The notes under the pieces: generated by a model | Seen by the model: only the letters and a program-made list of their open reading frames with translations | Database searches by the model: none | What the model was told of the DNA's origin: nothing | Origin: RYN-230 sp963851025 | Lineage (GTDB): Bacteria > Actinomycetota > Actinomycetes > Streptosporangiales > Streptosporangiaceae | Direction: 5' to 3' | Assembly: GCA_963851025.1 (NCBI GenBank) | Contig: CAWKOA010000006.1 | Location: 558,001 to 622,000, forward strand | DNA: 64,000 nt | Translations under genes and position numbers: made by a program | Part shown: positions 40,949 to 50,796 of the stretch, one piece after another | Position numbering within the stretch: the first letter of the stretch is position 1 | How the letters are laid out: each line of letters starts with the position of its first letter

Positions 40949-43018
40949 ATGACCGAGCTCCCCTTGGTGCGGGCTCCGCGGGTCCCGCTGACAGACACCT
41001 TTCACGGAGTCGATGTCACCGAGGACTACCGGTGGCTGGAGGACGCCTCTTCGGCGCAGGCCATCGCCTGGACAAAGGCCCAGCAGCACCGCAGCCGTGC
41101 CTACTTCAGCGGGATTCCCTGGCGAGACGCGCTGCGGGCGCGTGCCGGGCAGTTGCTGAAGTCCGAGAGGACGACGTACAAGCGTCTCCTGTCCGGCGGA
41201 AGCACCTTCTTCGCGCTGAAGGTGCAGACGCCACGGCAGCAGCCGTTCCTGGTGGCGCTGACCGACCTTGACGACCCTGCGACCGAGCGTGTTGTCGTGG
41301 ATCCGGACGTCATCGACCCGTCGGGTGAGACCGCCATCGACTTCTTCGTTCCGTCCCCCGATGGCCAGCGGGTCGCGGTCTCGCTGTCGGAGCATGGCAC
41401 CGAGGACGGGGCGCTGCACGTCTACGACGCCGGAACCGGGGAGGTCGCCGGCGAGCCGATCGCGCATGTGAACCTGATGGGCGGATCGGTGGCCTGGCGT
41501 CACGACGGCTCAGGATTCTGGTACACCCTCTGCGCTGACCCCGCAGGCTTCCGGCAGCAGGTGTGGTTCCGCGAGTTCGGTGGCCGGCCTGACCGCGTTG
41601 ACCTCGCTGGCCCCTTCGCCGACGAGCGGATCGCGGAGCACTTCCTGGCCACCTCTCCCGACGGCCGCTGGGTGATGGACCGGGTGCAGAAGGGGGACGG
41701 AGGTGAGTGGCAGATCTTCCTCCGCAGCCAGGATGCCGGCGGCTCGTGGTGGCAGGTGGCCGGCATCCCCGACAAGTGCGTGCAGGCCGTGCCCGGCCCG
41801 GACGCCCTGTACCTGCTTTCCTACCGGGACGCCCCGCACGGCAAGGTGCTCCGCCTGCCGCTGGCCAGTGGAGTCACGGTCGCCGGCGCCGCCGAGATCG
41901 TGCCGGCCGGTGACACGGTCATCGAGGACCTCGTGGTGACGCGCGACACCGTGTGGGTCGTGGATATGGACGGCGGGCCGCAGCAGGTACGCGCCTTCGA
42001 CGCCCAGGGCGGACTGCTTCCCCCGGTGGAGATCCCGCCGATGAGCTCGGTGTCGTCGTACTCCGCCCGTCTCTCGACGCTGGGCCAGGACCGGGTCGCC
42101 TGGTCGCGGGAGTCCTTCACCGAGCCGGCGACCTGGTGGGTAGCAGCCCGCGGCGAAGCACCCCGGCCAACCGCACTGAGCACCACTACCCCCGTCGACC
42201 TGTCCGGGTACGAGGTGACCCGCGAGTTCGCGACGTCGAAGGACGGTACCCGTGTCCCGCTCAGCGTGATCGCCGCACCCGGCACGCCACGTGACGGAAC
42301 CGCGCCGGCGCTGCTGACCGCGTACGGCGGTTACAGCATCTCGCTGGTCCCGCGGTTCGATCCCGAACTGCTGCTGTGGCTGGAGCAGGGCGGCGTCTAT
42401 GCAGTGGCCAACATCCGCGGCGGCGGTGAGTTCGGCGAGGAGTGGCACCACGCCGGGCGGCTCGCCACCAAGCAGAACTGCTTCGACGACTTCATCGCCT
42501 GCGCGGACCATCTGCACCGCAGCGGGATCACCAGCCGCGAGCGGCTGGCGATCATGGGCGGCTCCAACGGAGGACTGCTGATGGGGGCCGTGCTCACCCA
42601 GCGTCCGGACATCGCCCGTGCGGTGGTGGCAGCGGTGCCGGTGATGGACTCGCTGCGGGCCGAGACCACCACCAACGGGAGGTTCAACACGCCCGAGTAC
42701 GGCACCGTGGCGGATCCGGAGTTGTTCACGGTGCTGCTCGCCTACTCGCCGTACCACAACGTCGTGGACGGGACGGCCTACCCAGCCGTGCTGCTGACCG
42801 CCGGAGAGAACGACACCCGGGTCGATGCCTGGCATGCCAAGAAGATGACGGCCCGGCTCCAGGAGGCAACGTCCTCAGACCGCCCGGTGCTGCTGAGGCT
42901 GGAGTCCACCGGCCACCTGGCCGGGTCGCTCGACCAGGCCATCGACGACACAACAGACTGGCACGCCTTCCTCTTCGACCAGCTAGGGCTGGGCTACCGC
43001 CCCGTCGCCAGCGCGTGA
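40949..43018 (+). CDS. Prolyl oligopeptidase family serine peptidase
   Basis: The protein has 689 residues, the usual length for S9A enzymes. The N-terminal DTFHGVDVTEDYRWLEDASS starts the family. A seven-bladed propeller occupies about 70-400. The alpha/beta-hydrolase has Ser539 in MGGSNGGLLMG, Asp622 in ENDTRVDAWH and His656 in TGHLAGS. There is no signal peptide, so it is cytosolic. It cleaves after proline in short peptides. It converges with the ABC exporter operon across a 32-bp spacer that holds a hairpin. Confidence 0.95.
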   Translation: MTELPLVRAPRVPLTDTFHGVDVTEDYRWLEDASSAQAIAWTKAQQHRSRAYFSGIPWRDALRARAGQLLKSERTTYKRLLSGGSTFFALKVQTPRQQPFLVALTDLDDPATERVVVDPDVIDPSGETAIDFFVPSPDGQRVAVSLSEHGTEDGALHVYDAGTGEVAGEPIAHVNLMGGSVAWRHDGSGFWYTLCADPAGFRQQVWFREFGGRPDRVDLAGPFADERIAEHFLATSPDGRWVMDRVQKGDGGEWQIFLRSQDAGGSWWQVAGIPDKCVQAVPGPDALYLLSYRDAPHGKVLRLPLASGVTVAGAAEIVPAGDTVIEDLVVTRDTVWVVDMDGGPQQVRAFDAQGGLLPPVEIPPMSSVSSYSARLSTLGQDRVAWSRESFTEPATWWVAARGEAPRPTALSTTTPVDLSGYEVTREFATSKDGTRVPLSVIAAPGTPRDGTAPALLTAYGGYSISLVPRFDPELLLWLEQGGVYAVANIRGGGEFGEEWHHAGRLATKQNCFDDFIACADHLHRSGITSRERLAIMGGSNGGLLMGAVLTQRPDIARAVVAAVPVMDSLRAETTTNGRFNTPEYGTVADPELFTVLLAYSPYHNVVDGTAYPAVLLTAGENDTRVDAWHAKKMTARLQEATSSDRPVLLRLESTGHLAGSLDQAIDDTTDWHAFLFDQLGLGYRPVASA

Positions 43019-43019
43019 T

Positions 43020-43045
43020 CGGCCCGGCAGCCCAGCCGCGGGCCG
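43020..43045. terminator. Hairpin between convergent prolyl oligopeptidase and ABC permease genes
   Basis: CGGCCCG (43020-43026) pairs with CGGGCCG (43039-43045) around a 12-base loop. The position between two convergent stops supports a bidirectional terminator. Confidence 0.45.
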
Positions 43046-43050
43046 GTGGG

Positions 43051-44052
43051 TCAGGCGTCCCGGCGGATCAGCACGACGGCGGTCACGGCCAGCAGGATGG
43101 CCGCGAGGACGACGAAGACGCCGGCTTCGATGCCCTGGAACGCCCAGAACCGGCTGGCGGGCTGGTAGGTGACGAAGGAGCGGAATCCGGTCAGCGCCGC
43201 CCGGCAGGATGAGGTCAGGCCCCCCGCGGGCTTGGCCAGCCCCGCACAGGCCCTGGGCAGGGAGCTGACCGCCACCCCGAAGGCGGCCGGCTGGTTCTGC
43301 GGCTCCGCCATCAGGTGGCCGGCCGGGTTGCGCGTGCCCTGGCTGATCAGCCAGTACGAGCCGGTCAGCGGGATCTGGGCGGGCAGGCTGCGGACGGCGG
43401 TGACCGGGCTCAGGTAGTGCACGCGCAGCCAGAGTGTCACCGCGACGCGGACCGCGATGAACCCGCCGAGGGTGACCGCCATCGCGGGCACGGTGCGGCG
43501 GATCAGCGCGCCCGCGCAGATGCCCAGCGCCATCGCGAACACCGCGTAGGCCACCGGCACGAGGTAGAGGACGTCGAACCGGCCAGGGTAGAACTCGCTG
43601 CCGTGCTCGGCGTTGGTCGGGCTGGCCCACCAGGTGGTGAGGGCGGCGATGACAGCGCCCCAGGCCGCCGCGGCGAGCAGCAGCCAGCCGGCCTTGACCG
43701 CGAACCAGCGGGCCCGGGTGATGCCCTGCATCCAGCCGAACTGGGTGGTGCCGGCCTCGAACTCAGCGGCCACCATGGGGGCGCCCAGGAACAGCCCGGC
43801 GAGGACCGGCGTGGCCAGCAGGATGAGGCTCACGAAACCAACTGTGGGGCCGCCGGAGAACAACCCGCCCCCGATTGAGCAGTTCACGCTGGTCGGACCG
43901 TTATGGGCGGCTGCCGCACATTCGGTGATGATCGTGTGGTACTGCGAGACGAGATGCAGGCCGGTGAGCACCAGCAGCAGGCAGAGCGCGGCCATTATGG
44001 CGGTGCCCACGGCGAACTGGGCCCGGTACTGCCGCCAGGTGAGCCAGGTCAT
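43051..44052 (-). CDS. ABC-2 type transporter permease
   Basis: The protein has 333 residues from an ATG overlapping the ATPase stop (ATGA). TM1 is at about 15-38, an extracytoplasmic loop with two Cys (CAAAAHNGPTSVNCS) follows, then four more segments to about 210. A long loop and a last segment (about 305-328) end in VVLIRRDA. This is the membrane subunit of the GntR-controlled exporter. Confidence 0.88.
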   Translation of the reverse strand: MTWLTWRQYRAQFAVGTAIMAALCLLLVLTGLHLVSQYHTIITECAAAAHNGPTSVNCSIGGGLFSGGPTVGFVSLILLATPVLAGLFLGAPMVAAEFEAGTTQFGWMQGITRARWFAVKAGWLLLAAAAWGAVIAALTTWWASPTNAEHGSEFYPGRFDVLYLVPVAYAVFAMALGICAGALIRRTVPAMAVTLGGFIAVRVAVTLWLRVHYLSPVTAVRSLPAQIPLTGSYWLISQGTRNPAGHLMAEPQNQPAAFGVAVSSLPRACAGLAKPAGGLTSSCRAALTGFRSFVTYQPASRFWAFQGIEAGVFVVLAAILLAVTAVVLIRRDA

Positions 44053-44945
44053 TGTTCCTCTCCAACCGGGGTCAGCTGGGACATCGCGGGTGCGGCGTCC
44101 TGGCCCATGTAGGCCAGCACCATCTCTTCGAGCCCGACTTCGGAGCTTTCCCACGCCGGGTCGAGGACCGGGGCGTGGCCGCGGACGAGCAGCGTGGTCT
44201 GCCGGGCGGTGTGCATGGCCTGGACGATGGTGTGCGTGCTGGCGATCGCGGCGGTGTCCTTGCGCGGTCCGACCAGTACGCGGTGCTCGGCCAGCAGCGC
44301 GTCGATGTCGCCGGACAGCTGCACGCGGGAGGCCGACAGCAGGATGAGGTGGTCGACGACCCGCTCCATGTCCGCGACCAGGTGCGAGGACAGCACGACG
44401 GTCAGCCCGCCGGCGGCCACCGCTTCGGCCATGGTGGCCAGGAAATGCCGCCGGGCCAGCGGGTCCAGCGCGGCGACGGGTTCGTCTAGCAGCACCAGCC
44501 TGGGCTTCTTGGCCAGCGTGAGGGTCAGCGCGAGCTGGGCTCGCTGACCCCCGGACAGCGAGCCCGCCGCGCGGTCCAGCGGGATATTCAGCGACTTCAG
44601 CCGGTCGCGCACCAGTCCCGCGTCCCAGCGGCGGTTCAGGTGCGCGCCCAGGCTGATGTGCTCCTCGGCGGACAGCCGCCGGTACAGCGGGATCTCCTGG
44701 GCCAGGAAGCCGACCTGGGCCAGCCAAGCCGGGTCCTGGCGGGGCGTGCCGCCCAGCACCGATATCTCGCCCGCGGTCGGCCGGGCCAGCCCGGACAGCA
44801 GCCGCAGCAGCGTGGTCTTGCCCGCGCCGTTCGGGCCGATCAGCGCGCATATGCAGCTCTCGGGCACGGTGACGTCGCAGTCGCTCAGCGCGGTGACCCG
44901 GCGGAACTGCTTACCCAGTCCCCGGGTCTGGATGACCGTGGTCAT
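44049..44945 (-). CDS. ABC transporter ATP-binding protein
   Basis: The protein has 298 residues. It has Walker A GPNGAGKTTLLRLLSG, Q-loop VGFLAQEIPLYR, signature LSGGQRAQLALTLTL, Walker B RLVLLDEPVAALDP and H-loop VLSSHLV. The C-terminal 70 residues (about 225-298) follow the ABC-2 exporter pattern. It overlaps the permease and the GntR gene by ATGA at both ends, giving one three-gene operon. Such GntR-ATPase-permease operons often respond to cell-envelope antibiotics. Confidence 0.95.
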   Translation of the reverse strand: MTTVIQTRGLGKQFRRVTALSDCDVTVPESCICALIGPNGAGKTTLLRLLSGLARPTAGEISVLGGTPRQDPAWLAQVGFLAQEIPLYRRLSAEEHISLGAHLNRRWDAGLVRDRLKSLNIPLDRAAGSLSGGQRAQLALTLTLAKKPRLVLLDEPVAALDPLARRHFLATMAEAVAAGGLTVVLSSHLVADMERVVDHLILLSASRVQLSGDIDALLAEHRVLVGPRKDTAAIASTHTIVQAMHTARQTTLLVRGHAPVLDPAWESSEVGLEEMVLAYMGQDAAPAMSQLTPVGEEQ

Positions 44946-45334
44946 GCGATCTCCTCCTGGGGCGCTGCCTGCAGCGTGAGGCGCAGCAGCGATTCGATCG
45001 ACTCATCGTCAAGGCCGGCCTCGCGGGCTTCCCGCACCCACCGGGCCAGGCTGCGGCCGAGCCGGGAGTGCGTGCCGGGCGGCGGGCCCGGCGGGAGGTT
45101 CAGCACGAACGTGCCGTGCCCGGCCCGGGCGTGCACCAGGCCCTCGCGTTCCAGGTCGCGGTAGGCCTTGAGCACCGTGTTGGGATTGACGGCCGTCGCC
45201 GCGACGACCTCGCGCACCGTGGGCAGCTTGTCGCCCACGTCCAGCACGCCCATCCGCAGCGCCTGCCGTACCTGCTGCGCGATCTGCAGGTAGGGCGGTA
45301 CTGCCGACCGGCCATCAATGCGGAAGTTGATCAT
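44942..45334 (-). CDS. GntR family regulator, YtrA type
   Basis: The protein has 130 residues. The winged helix is VPPYLQIAQQVRQALRMGVL, then VGDKLPTVREVVAATAVNPN, then TVLKAYRDLEREGLVHARAG (about 10-75). A short helical tail follows rather than a ligand domain, which is the YtrA subfamily architecture. It is the first gene of the ABC exporter operon, behind a long perfect palindrome. It probably represses its own operon. Confidence 0.93.
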   Translation of the reverse strand: MINFRIDGRSAVPPYLQIAQQVRQALRMGVLDVGDKLPTVREVVAATAVNPNTVLKAYRDLEREGLVHARAGHGTFVLNLPPGPPPGTHSRLGRSLARWVREAREAGLDDESIESLLRLTLQAAPQEEIA

Positions 45335-45344
45335 GTCATGGATC

Positions 45345-45374
45345 CTTAATGTCTTAAGGTGTTAAGACATTAAG
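45345..45374. promoter_or_regulatory. GntR/YtrA operator: 13-bp inverted repeat
   Basis: CTTAATGTCTTAA (45345-45357), spacer GGTG, TTAAGACATTAAG (45362-45374), with perfect arms. It is AT-rich in a GC-rich genome and lies 10 bases upstream of the GntR start, covering the expected promoter and leader. Confidence 0.75.
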
Positions 45375-45461
45375 CTCTTAACGAGCCAGCCGTCAAGGCG
45401 CGGCTTACGTCGCGGCGGCCCAGAGCGTCGCCGGACCGGTAATGATCATTTTGCCGCCGAG

Positions 45462-46094
45462 CTACTTCACCTCGGCGATGCTGACCTGGGCAAGGTGTTC
45501 GGCCCGCTGTTTGATGGTGCGCAGCATCTTGCGTTCCATCACCCATGATCCCGGTTCCATGACCGGGATCATGAGCTTGTCCTTGACCGGCAGGAGGCCG
45601 AGGTCGAAGCGGTTGCGGCTGATCAGCCTGGTGTGCCCGTTGGCTGGGCGCAGCTCGAACGACCACACCCAGGCGTGGTTGCTGGACCGGATGACCATCG
45701 CCTGCCCGGGGTCGAGCCGCTCGATGCGCATCGAGTACCCGGGCATCGGCATCTCGTCCCCCACCTTCAGGTGCTGCAGTTCGGGGATGATGCGGTCGGT
45801 GTTGTGGATGTCGATGCCGAGCCGGCGCTCGATCCAGTCGTAGGTGTACGCCCCGCCGCGGCCCGGCCCCATCTGCACGAGCCACGGCCAGATCGCCGTC
45901 GGTGGCGCATCGATTTCAACGGCCCGCGTGGCCACGACGTCCGCATCTGGCATCAGTTCATCACCCGCGACCTGGCCGCCTGCCTCCTGCGCAGTGGCCC
46001 CCCAGTGCAGGTGCCACGGGCGGAGGACACGGAAGTACACCAGCCCCGCTCCCCCTGCGATCAGCAAACAAGTGCCTGCGCGCTTACCCGGCAT
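45462..46094 (-). CDS. SRPBCC family protein with N-terminal membrane anchor
   Basis: The protein has 210 residues from an ATG behind GGGAGG. A hydrophobic N-terminus (about 7-22, CLLIAGGAGLVYF) may anchor it. The SRPBCC/START-like fold runs from ATRAVEIDAPPTAIWPWLVQ to the C-terminal amphipathic helix. A WSFELRPANGHTRLISRNRF stretch closes the sheet. The ligand is unknown. It follows the DUF4389 gene by 51 bp. Confidence 0.88.
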   Translation of the reverse strand: MPGKRAGTCLLIAGGAGLVYFRVLRPWHLHWGATAQEAGGQVAGDELMPDADVVATRAVEIDAPPTAIWPWLVQMGPGRGGAYTYDWIERRLGIDIHNTDRIIPELQHLKVGDEMPMPGYSMRIERLDPGQAMVIRSSNHAWVWSFELRPANGHTRLISRNRFDLGLLPVKDKLMIPVMEPGSWVMERKMLRTIKQRAEHLAQVSIAEVK

Positions 46095-46145
46095 CCCTGG
46101 CCTCCCTCAGTGGATGAGCCAGCTCATCGGCTGGCGCCTGTCCGA

Positions 46146-47630
46146 TCAGGTCCGCGCCGGATGTGCTGAGGCCCGGCGCACCGGCAGCACGATGAGCAGC
46201 ACGCCGCCCGCGGCGAGCAGCACACCGCCGGCCAGCAGGCCGGCCACGATCCACGGCAGGGCCGGGAGCGTCGCGCCGACGTCGGCCCGGACAGTCAGGC
46301 CCGGCGCCGCATCGCGGTTCATCACCACCACCATCCAGTCGCCGTCGCGGACCGCCCAGGTGAGCGTCTGCGTGCCGGTGCCGGAGACCTGCGCGGCCCA
46401 GATCCTGGCCTGCTGCGGGGCGGCTGGCGTGGCCGTGCCCAGGTGGCTGCTGGTGGTGCCCGTGTTACCGCCGAAGCCCGTCACGGTCGTGTAGGCGGCG
46501 CCGGACAGGTACCTGGCCGCCGCCGCGGCGGGCGCGATGCCCAGGAACACCGGCCTGGCCGTGCCGGGCGCGGTGATCCGGATGCGCACTTTGCCCACTA
46601 CCGAGCCGGCCCAGTTCCCGCCCCCCGAGTGCAGCCCGATCGACTCCGTGGTGAGCGCGTGGCCGCGGGTGGAGTACGTGGTCGTGGCGGAGGTCAGGTA
46701 ACCGTCCTGGCGCTGGGTCTGCCCCGCCCACAGCAGGGCGCCCCCGCCGGTGAGCAGCCCGACCGACACCAGGATCAGCACGGATCCGATCACGACCGAG
46801 GTGATCCGGCCGGCTGTCCAGCCTGTGGCCGCCGGGGCAGGCGGCAGCGGTTCTGGTCCCGGTGCCGGCTCACCGTCTGGCCTGGCCAGCCCCGTGGCCT
46901 CCGGAGCCAGGCCCGTAGCGCTCCCCGGGCCCCCAGCGGGACCGGGTGGGGGGACACTGAACCGGCCGCCCGGCTCGGCGCCGCCCATGTCCAGGCGGAA
47001 CGGCGGGTACTTGTCCGTCATCAGGCCCGCGTAGGCGGCGACCCGCAGCACCCACCGGTTCAGGCCGAGAATGAAATCGAACAGGGACTGGGGGTAGCGG
47101 CCAGTGACGGCAAGCACGATCGCCGCGACCAGCACCAGGATGCCGATCAGCCCGCCGCCGCCCCAGTTGTAGTCGTGGCTGCCCAGCCGCCACGCAGCCC
47201 AGGTGCCGCCGCCGGCGAACAGCCCGACGATGATGTACTGCGGGATGGCCAGCAGCCACCACTTCACCAGAACCAGCCCGCGGGACAGCCGGGCGGGATA
47301 CTCGATGTCCAGGTGCGCCGGGTAATCCGGCAGCTCGGCCAGGCTGAACGGCGGGTACCGGTCGGTGCCGAGCGCACCGTAGGTGTAGTACTGCACCCGC
47401 CACGTCCAGCGCAGCACGCCGACGTTGAAGTCGAAGACCGGCCGCGGGTACCGGCCGGTGAACAAGATCGCGAAGAACGCTCCGACGCTCAGGAAGACGA
47501 ACGCCACCCACAAGAAGGCCAGGACGATGTAGTGCGGAATGGCCAGGAACCACTTGACCAGCCACAACCAGCGGGACAACCGCGGATCAAGTGTCGCCTC
47601 CACCTTGACGGGATATGTCTGAGCAGACAT
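46146..47630 (-). CDS. DUF4389 domain-containing membrane protein
   Basis: The protein has 494 residues from the ATG at 47630. Two DUF4389 repeats lie at about 10-95 and 105-200, each with RLSRWLWLVKWFLAIPHYIV- or LVKWWLLAIPQYIIVGLF-like helices and TGRYPRPVFDFNVGVLRW- or TGRYPQSLFDFILGLNRW-like motifs. A Pro/Ala/Gly linker leads to a TM at about 270-290, an extracytoplasmic beta-rich region (about 295-450) and a last TM near 455-480. Its function is unknown; the family is actinobacterial. Confidence 0.92.
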   Translation of the reverse strand: MSAQTYPVKVEATLDPRLSRWLWLVKWFLAIPHYIVLAFLWVAFVFLSVGAFFAILFTGRYPRPVFDFNVGVLRWTWRVQYYTYGALGTDRYPPFSLAELPDYPAHLDIEYPARLSRGLVLVKWWLLAIPQYIIVGLFAGGGTWAAWRLGSHDYNWGGGGLIGILVLVAAIVLAVTGRYPQSLFDFILGLNRWVLRVAAYAGLMTDKYPPFRLDMGGAEPGGRFSVPPPGPAGGPGSATGLAPEATGLARPDGEPAPGPEPLPPAPAATGWTAGRITSVVIGSVLILVSVGLLTGGGALLWAGQTQRQDGYLTSATTTYSTRGHALTTESIGLHSGGGNWAGSVVGKVRIRITAPGTARPVFLGIAPAAAAARYLSGAAYTTVTGFGGNTGTTSSHLGTATPAAPQQARIWAAQVSGTGTQTLTWAVRDGDWMVVVMNRDAAPGLTVRADVGATLPALPWIVAGLLAGGVLLAAGGVLLIVLPVRRASAHPART

Positions 47631-47827
47631 GGGTAACACCCCCAGTCAGCAACCTATGCAGGCAGGCCGGCGGCGCCCAGACCCGTCCGTCCCAGCCTGG
47701 AAGGCCCTTTGGCCCGTCCAGCCGGTTAGCTGCCCGGCCAGCAGGCCGATGCCGTCGGTGACACCACGGCTGGCCTGCTGAGCGGCGCAGCGCTGCCGAT
47801 GAGCATCCGCAACGCGATCCGGGCCGC

Positions 47828-48289
47828 TTAATGCCCTGCGCGCACATGGCCGCCATGCGGCGTGTGGCCGGTGAACCCGCGGGCCAGCGAAACGACCTGG
47901 ACCACCAGCGCGATGCACGAACCCGCGATGGCCACCACCAGCAGCACCCGCACGGCGGTTGACCAGCCAGACGACACGTCGAAAGGGAACACCTGCCAGA
48001 CGCGAATCACCGTGGCCAGCCCGATCCCGGTCGTGGCCAGGTCACCGAGCGATTTCAGCCACGGCGGATCGTAGGCCAGGTACACGGCGTTGGCTGCTAT
48101 CCCTGCCGCCAGCGAGAGGTTGACCAGCCACAGCACCTGGCTGGTGTCGCTGGTGAGAAACGGCATCTGCTGCCAGCCGGGCCGCCCGTTGAGAACGAAC
48201 AAGAACGCCGCACTGAAGGCAATGGCGACGCAGTAACCAACCCGCCGCGCCCCCGCAGACGGCCGACGGGCCGGATCGGTGAGTGCCAT
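47828..48289 (-). CDS. Four-helix membrane protein, unknown
   Basis: The protein has 153 residues from the ATG at 48289 behind GAGGGAGG. Hydrophobic segments lie at about 20-38, 55-75, 85-105 and 115-140, with a His-rich cytosolic tail (GHTPHGGHVRAGH). The second segment region reads SQVLWLVNLSLAAGIAANAV. It resembles generic actinobacterial membrane proteins. It is divergent from the Kelch/NHL protein across 72 bp. Confidence 0.75.
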   Translation of the reverse strand: MALTDPARRPSAGARRVGYCVAIAFSAAFLFVLNGRPGWQQMPFLTSDTSQVLWLVNLSLAAGIAANAVYLAYDPPWLKSLGDLATTGIGLATVIRVWQVFPFDVSSGWSTAVRVLLVVAIAGSCIALVVQVVSLARGFTGHTPHGGHVRAGH

Positions 48290-48361
48290 CGCGGCCCTCC
48301 CTCGGATCAGTAACCCCACTACGACGGTAGGCTGCCCGGGCGATCCCGGGGCAGGGGACCG

Positions 48362-50713
48362 ATGTCACCATCCCCCGGCGAATGGTCCCGGCGATCCACC
48401 GCGGGTGCTGGTCCGACTGAGCCGGGGAGCACCGGCCGATGGGTCAACCAGTGGCAAAGAGTTTCCTCTTCCGCTGATCTTTTCCGATGGTCGGGCATCA
48501 TCGGATGGGTGGGAGAATCTTCCCTCCGGGCTAGCCGACACACCCCCGCAGCCAGGACACCTGCGCGGGAGCAGCGGCCGGGCCGGAGGCGCCCGGTTTC
48601 AGCCCGCGTTCGCAGGAGGCGGGCCGTCGCTGCGGCGCTGGTTCTGCTGGTCGTCGTTCTGATCGCCTGGTTCGTGGCCAGACCGGGAAGCGGGCCTGGC
48701 CCGGCGAGCACATCCGGCCAGCTAGCACGGCCACTCTCACCTGCGCGAGCTGTTTCGGCAGCACGCGGCTTGCCAGCCGCCGAAGCCGGCCTGCTGCCCT
48801 GGCACCTGGCCGCCCCGCTCAGCCGTGAGGTCGCCGTCGCAGGCTCACGGGGTCACTTGATCATCTTTGGCGGGCTGACCCAAGGCGGCGCTTCGGCGGA
48901 CGGGATCTACGCCCTCAGCACCCGGACGGGAGCGGCCCACCGGATCGGAGCGCTCAGGGCTCCGCTGCACGATGCCGCGGCCGCGCTGCTCGGCAGGCGG
49001 GCGCTGGTCTTCGGGGGAGGGTCCTCGGCCAGCGTCAGCACGGTCCAGGCGTTCACCCTTCCTGGCCAGGGCAGCGGCCACGCTGCCGGGACCACGGTCA
49101 TCACGGGATCAATGCCGGCACTGCGCTCCGACGCGGCGGCGGTTACCATCGGCGCCACCACCTACGTGATAGGCGGCTACAACGGGACCCGGGCTGACGC
49201 CCCGGTGCTGGCCACCACCGACGGCCGGAAATTCACAACGATCGCCGATCTGCCCGTCCCGGTGCGCTATCCGGCTGCCGCCGCACTGGGCGGGCAGATC
49301 TTCGTCTTCGGCGGTCAGGCGATTACCGGCCGCCACGCAGGCGCGCCGATGGACACGATCCAGGTCGTGGACCCGGCCCGGCACACAGCCGCCGTCATCG
49401 GCCATCTCCCCCAGCCCCTGGCCGGTGCGGCCGCCATGACCGTGGGCCACGAGCTCTTCGTGGCCGGCGGTGAGAGCAGGCTGACCCGGCGGCTCAAGCC
49501 CGGTCTCGGCACGACGCAGCTCGGCCCCGGGGAGTCGAGCGCCGGGACCGGTGGCGACTCCGGTGCGCCGCCTACCTCCACGGTCTCCACCATCTGGGCT
49601 TTCAACCCGGCAGCCAAGCGGCTTCTCCCGGCCGGGCATCTCCAGGTGCCGGTATCCCACGCCGCAGTCGCCGTAGCTGGCTCCACCGCGTGGATAATCG
49701 GCGGGGAATCCGATGGCGCCCTGGTCGCCTCCGTCCAGATGCTGCGGCCCAGCCGGGCCTTCGGCGCCGCCGGCACCGCCGGGGCAGGCTCTCCTTTTTA
49801 CGGCGCCAAGCTGCTCATCGCCGACCGCGGCAACAACCGGCTCCTGCTCCTGGACCCGCAGCTGCATCTGCTGTGGAAGTACCCGTCGGCGCACACCGCA
49901 CGGGATCCATCACGCTTCTATTTCCCCGATGACGCGTTCTTCATCGACCACGGCACCGCCATCCTGTCCAACCAGGAGCAGAACGAGACGATCATCAAGA
50001 TCGCCTACCCCTCGGGGAAGATCACCTGGTCCTACGGCCATCCGCGTCGCGCCGGCTCTGCGCTCGGGTACCTGCACGAACCCGACGACGCCTACCTGCT
50101 CAAGAACGGCCAGATCTCGGTGGCCGACGCCAACAACTGCCGGGTCCTGGTGATCAACCAGAACCGCACAGTGGCCCACCAGATCGGCACCAACGGCGTG
50201 TGCACGCATAACCCGCCGAACTCGATGGGCTCGCCGAACGGGGACACGCCCCTGCCGGACGGCAACCTGCTCGTCTCAGAGATCAACGGGTCCTGGGTAA
50301 GCGAGTACACCACGACCGGCAAGCTGGTCTGGACCACCCACCTGCCGATCACCTACCCGTCCGACCCCCAGCAACTCGGACCCGACCGCTATCTGATCGC
50401 CGATTACGCCAGACCCGGGCAGATCCTGGAGTTCAACCGCGCCGGACACATCCTGTACCGATATCACCCGAGGTCAGGGCCGGGAATGCTGAATCATCCC
50501 TCGCTGACCGAACGTCTGCCCAGCGGTGTCTTCATGGTCAATGACGACTACAACAACCGCATGGTCGCGATCGACCCGGCTACCGGCGCGCTCGTGTGGC
50601 AGTACGGCATCACCGGAAGGCCCGGCACGGCGCCCGGCCAGCTGCACACCCCGGACGGGTTTGACCTGCTGCTGCCCAACGGATCGACGCCGACCCACCC
50701 CACTACCGGATGA
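48362..50713 (+). CDS. Membrane-anchored Kelch plus NHL/PQQ double beta-propeller protein
   Basis: The 783-residue protein starts at an ATG behind CAGGGGA; a GTG at 48509 would give a shorter N-terminus. TM at about 85-105 is preceded by many Arg (inside-positive). The first propeller, about 150-470, has Kelch-like blades with HLIIFGGLTQGGAS, TYVIGGYNGT and GQIFVFGGQ. The second, about 478-770, has NHL/PQQ-like blades (KLLIADRGNNRLLLLDPQ, GQISVADANNCRVLVINQ, YLIADYARPGQILEFNR). It is probably an extracytoplasmic binding scaffold with no enzyme motif. Confidence 0.82.
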   Translation: MSPSPGEWSRRSTAGAGPTEPGSTGRWVNQWQRVSSSADLFRWSGIIGWVGESSLRASRHTPAARTPAREQRPGRRRPVSARVRRRRAVAAALVLLVVVLIAWFVARPGSGPGPASTSGQLARPLSPARAVSAARGLPAAEAGLLPWHLAAPLSREVAVAGSRGHLIIFGGLTQGGASADGIYALSTRTGAAHRIGALRAPLHDAAAALLGRRALVFGGGSSASVSTVQAFTLPGQGSGHAAGTTVITGSMPALRSDAAAVTIGATTYVIGGYNGTRADAPVLATTDGRKFTTIADLPVPVRYPAAAALGGQIFVFGGQAITGRHAGAPMDTIQVVDPARHTAAVIGHLPQPLAGAAAMTVGHELFVAGGESRLTRRLKPGLGTTQLGPGESSAGTGGDSGAPPTSTVSTIWAFNPAAKRLLPAGHLQVPVSHAAVAVAGSTAWIIGGESDGALVASVQMLRPSRAFGAAGTAGAGSPFYGAKLLIADRGNNRLLLLDPQLHLLWKYPSAHTARDPSRFYFPDDAFFIDHGTAILSNQEQNETIIKIAYPSGKITWSYGHPRRAGSALGYLHEPDDAYLLKNGQISVADANNCRVLVINQNRTVAHQIGTNGVCTHNPPNSMGSPNGDTPLPDGNLLVSEINGSWVSEYTTTGKLVWTTHLPITYPSDPQQLGPDRYLIADYARPGQILEFNRAGHILYRYHPRSGPGMLNHPSLTERLPSGVFMVNDDYNNRMVAIDPATGALVWQYGITGRPGTAPGQLHTPDGFDLLLPNGSTPTHPTTG

Positions 50714-50796
50714 TCCGCGCGGGGCGTGTCTTACCGGCTGTGCTCGTTGGCCTGCCGAATTACGACGACCAGACTGGCTGTCATCGACTGGGACAT

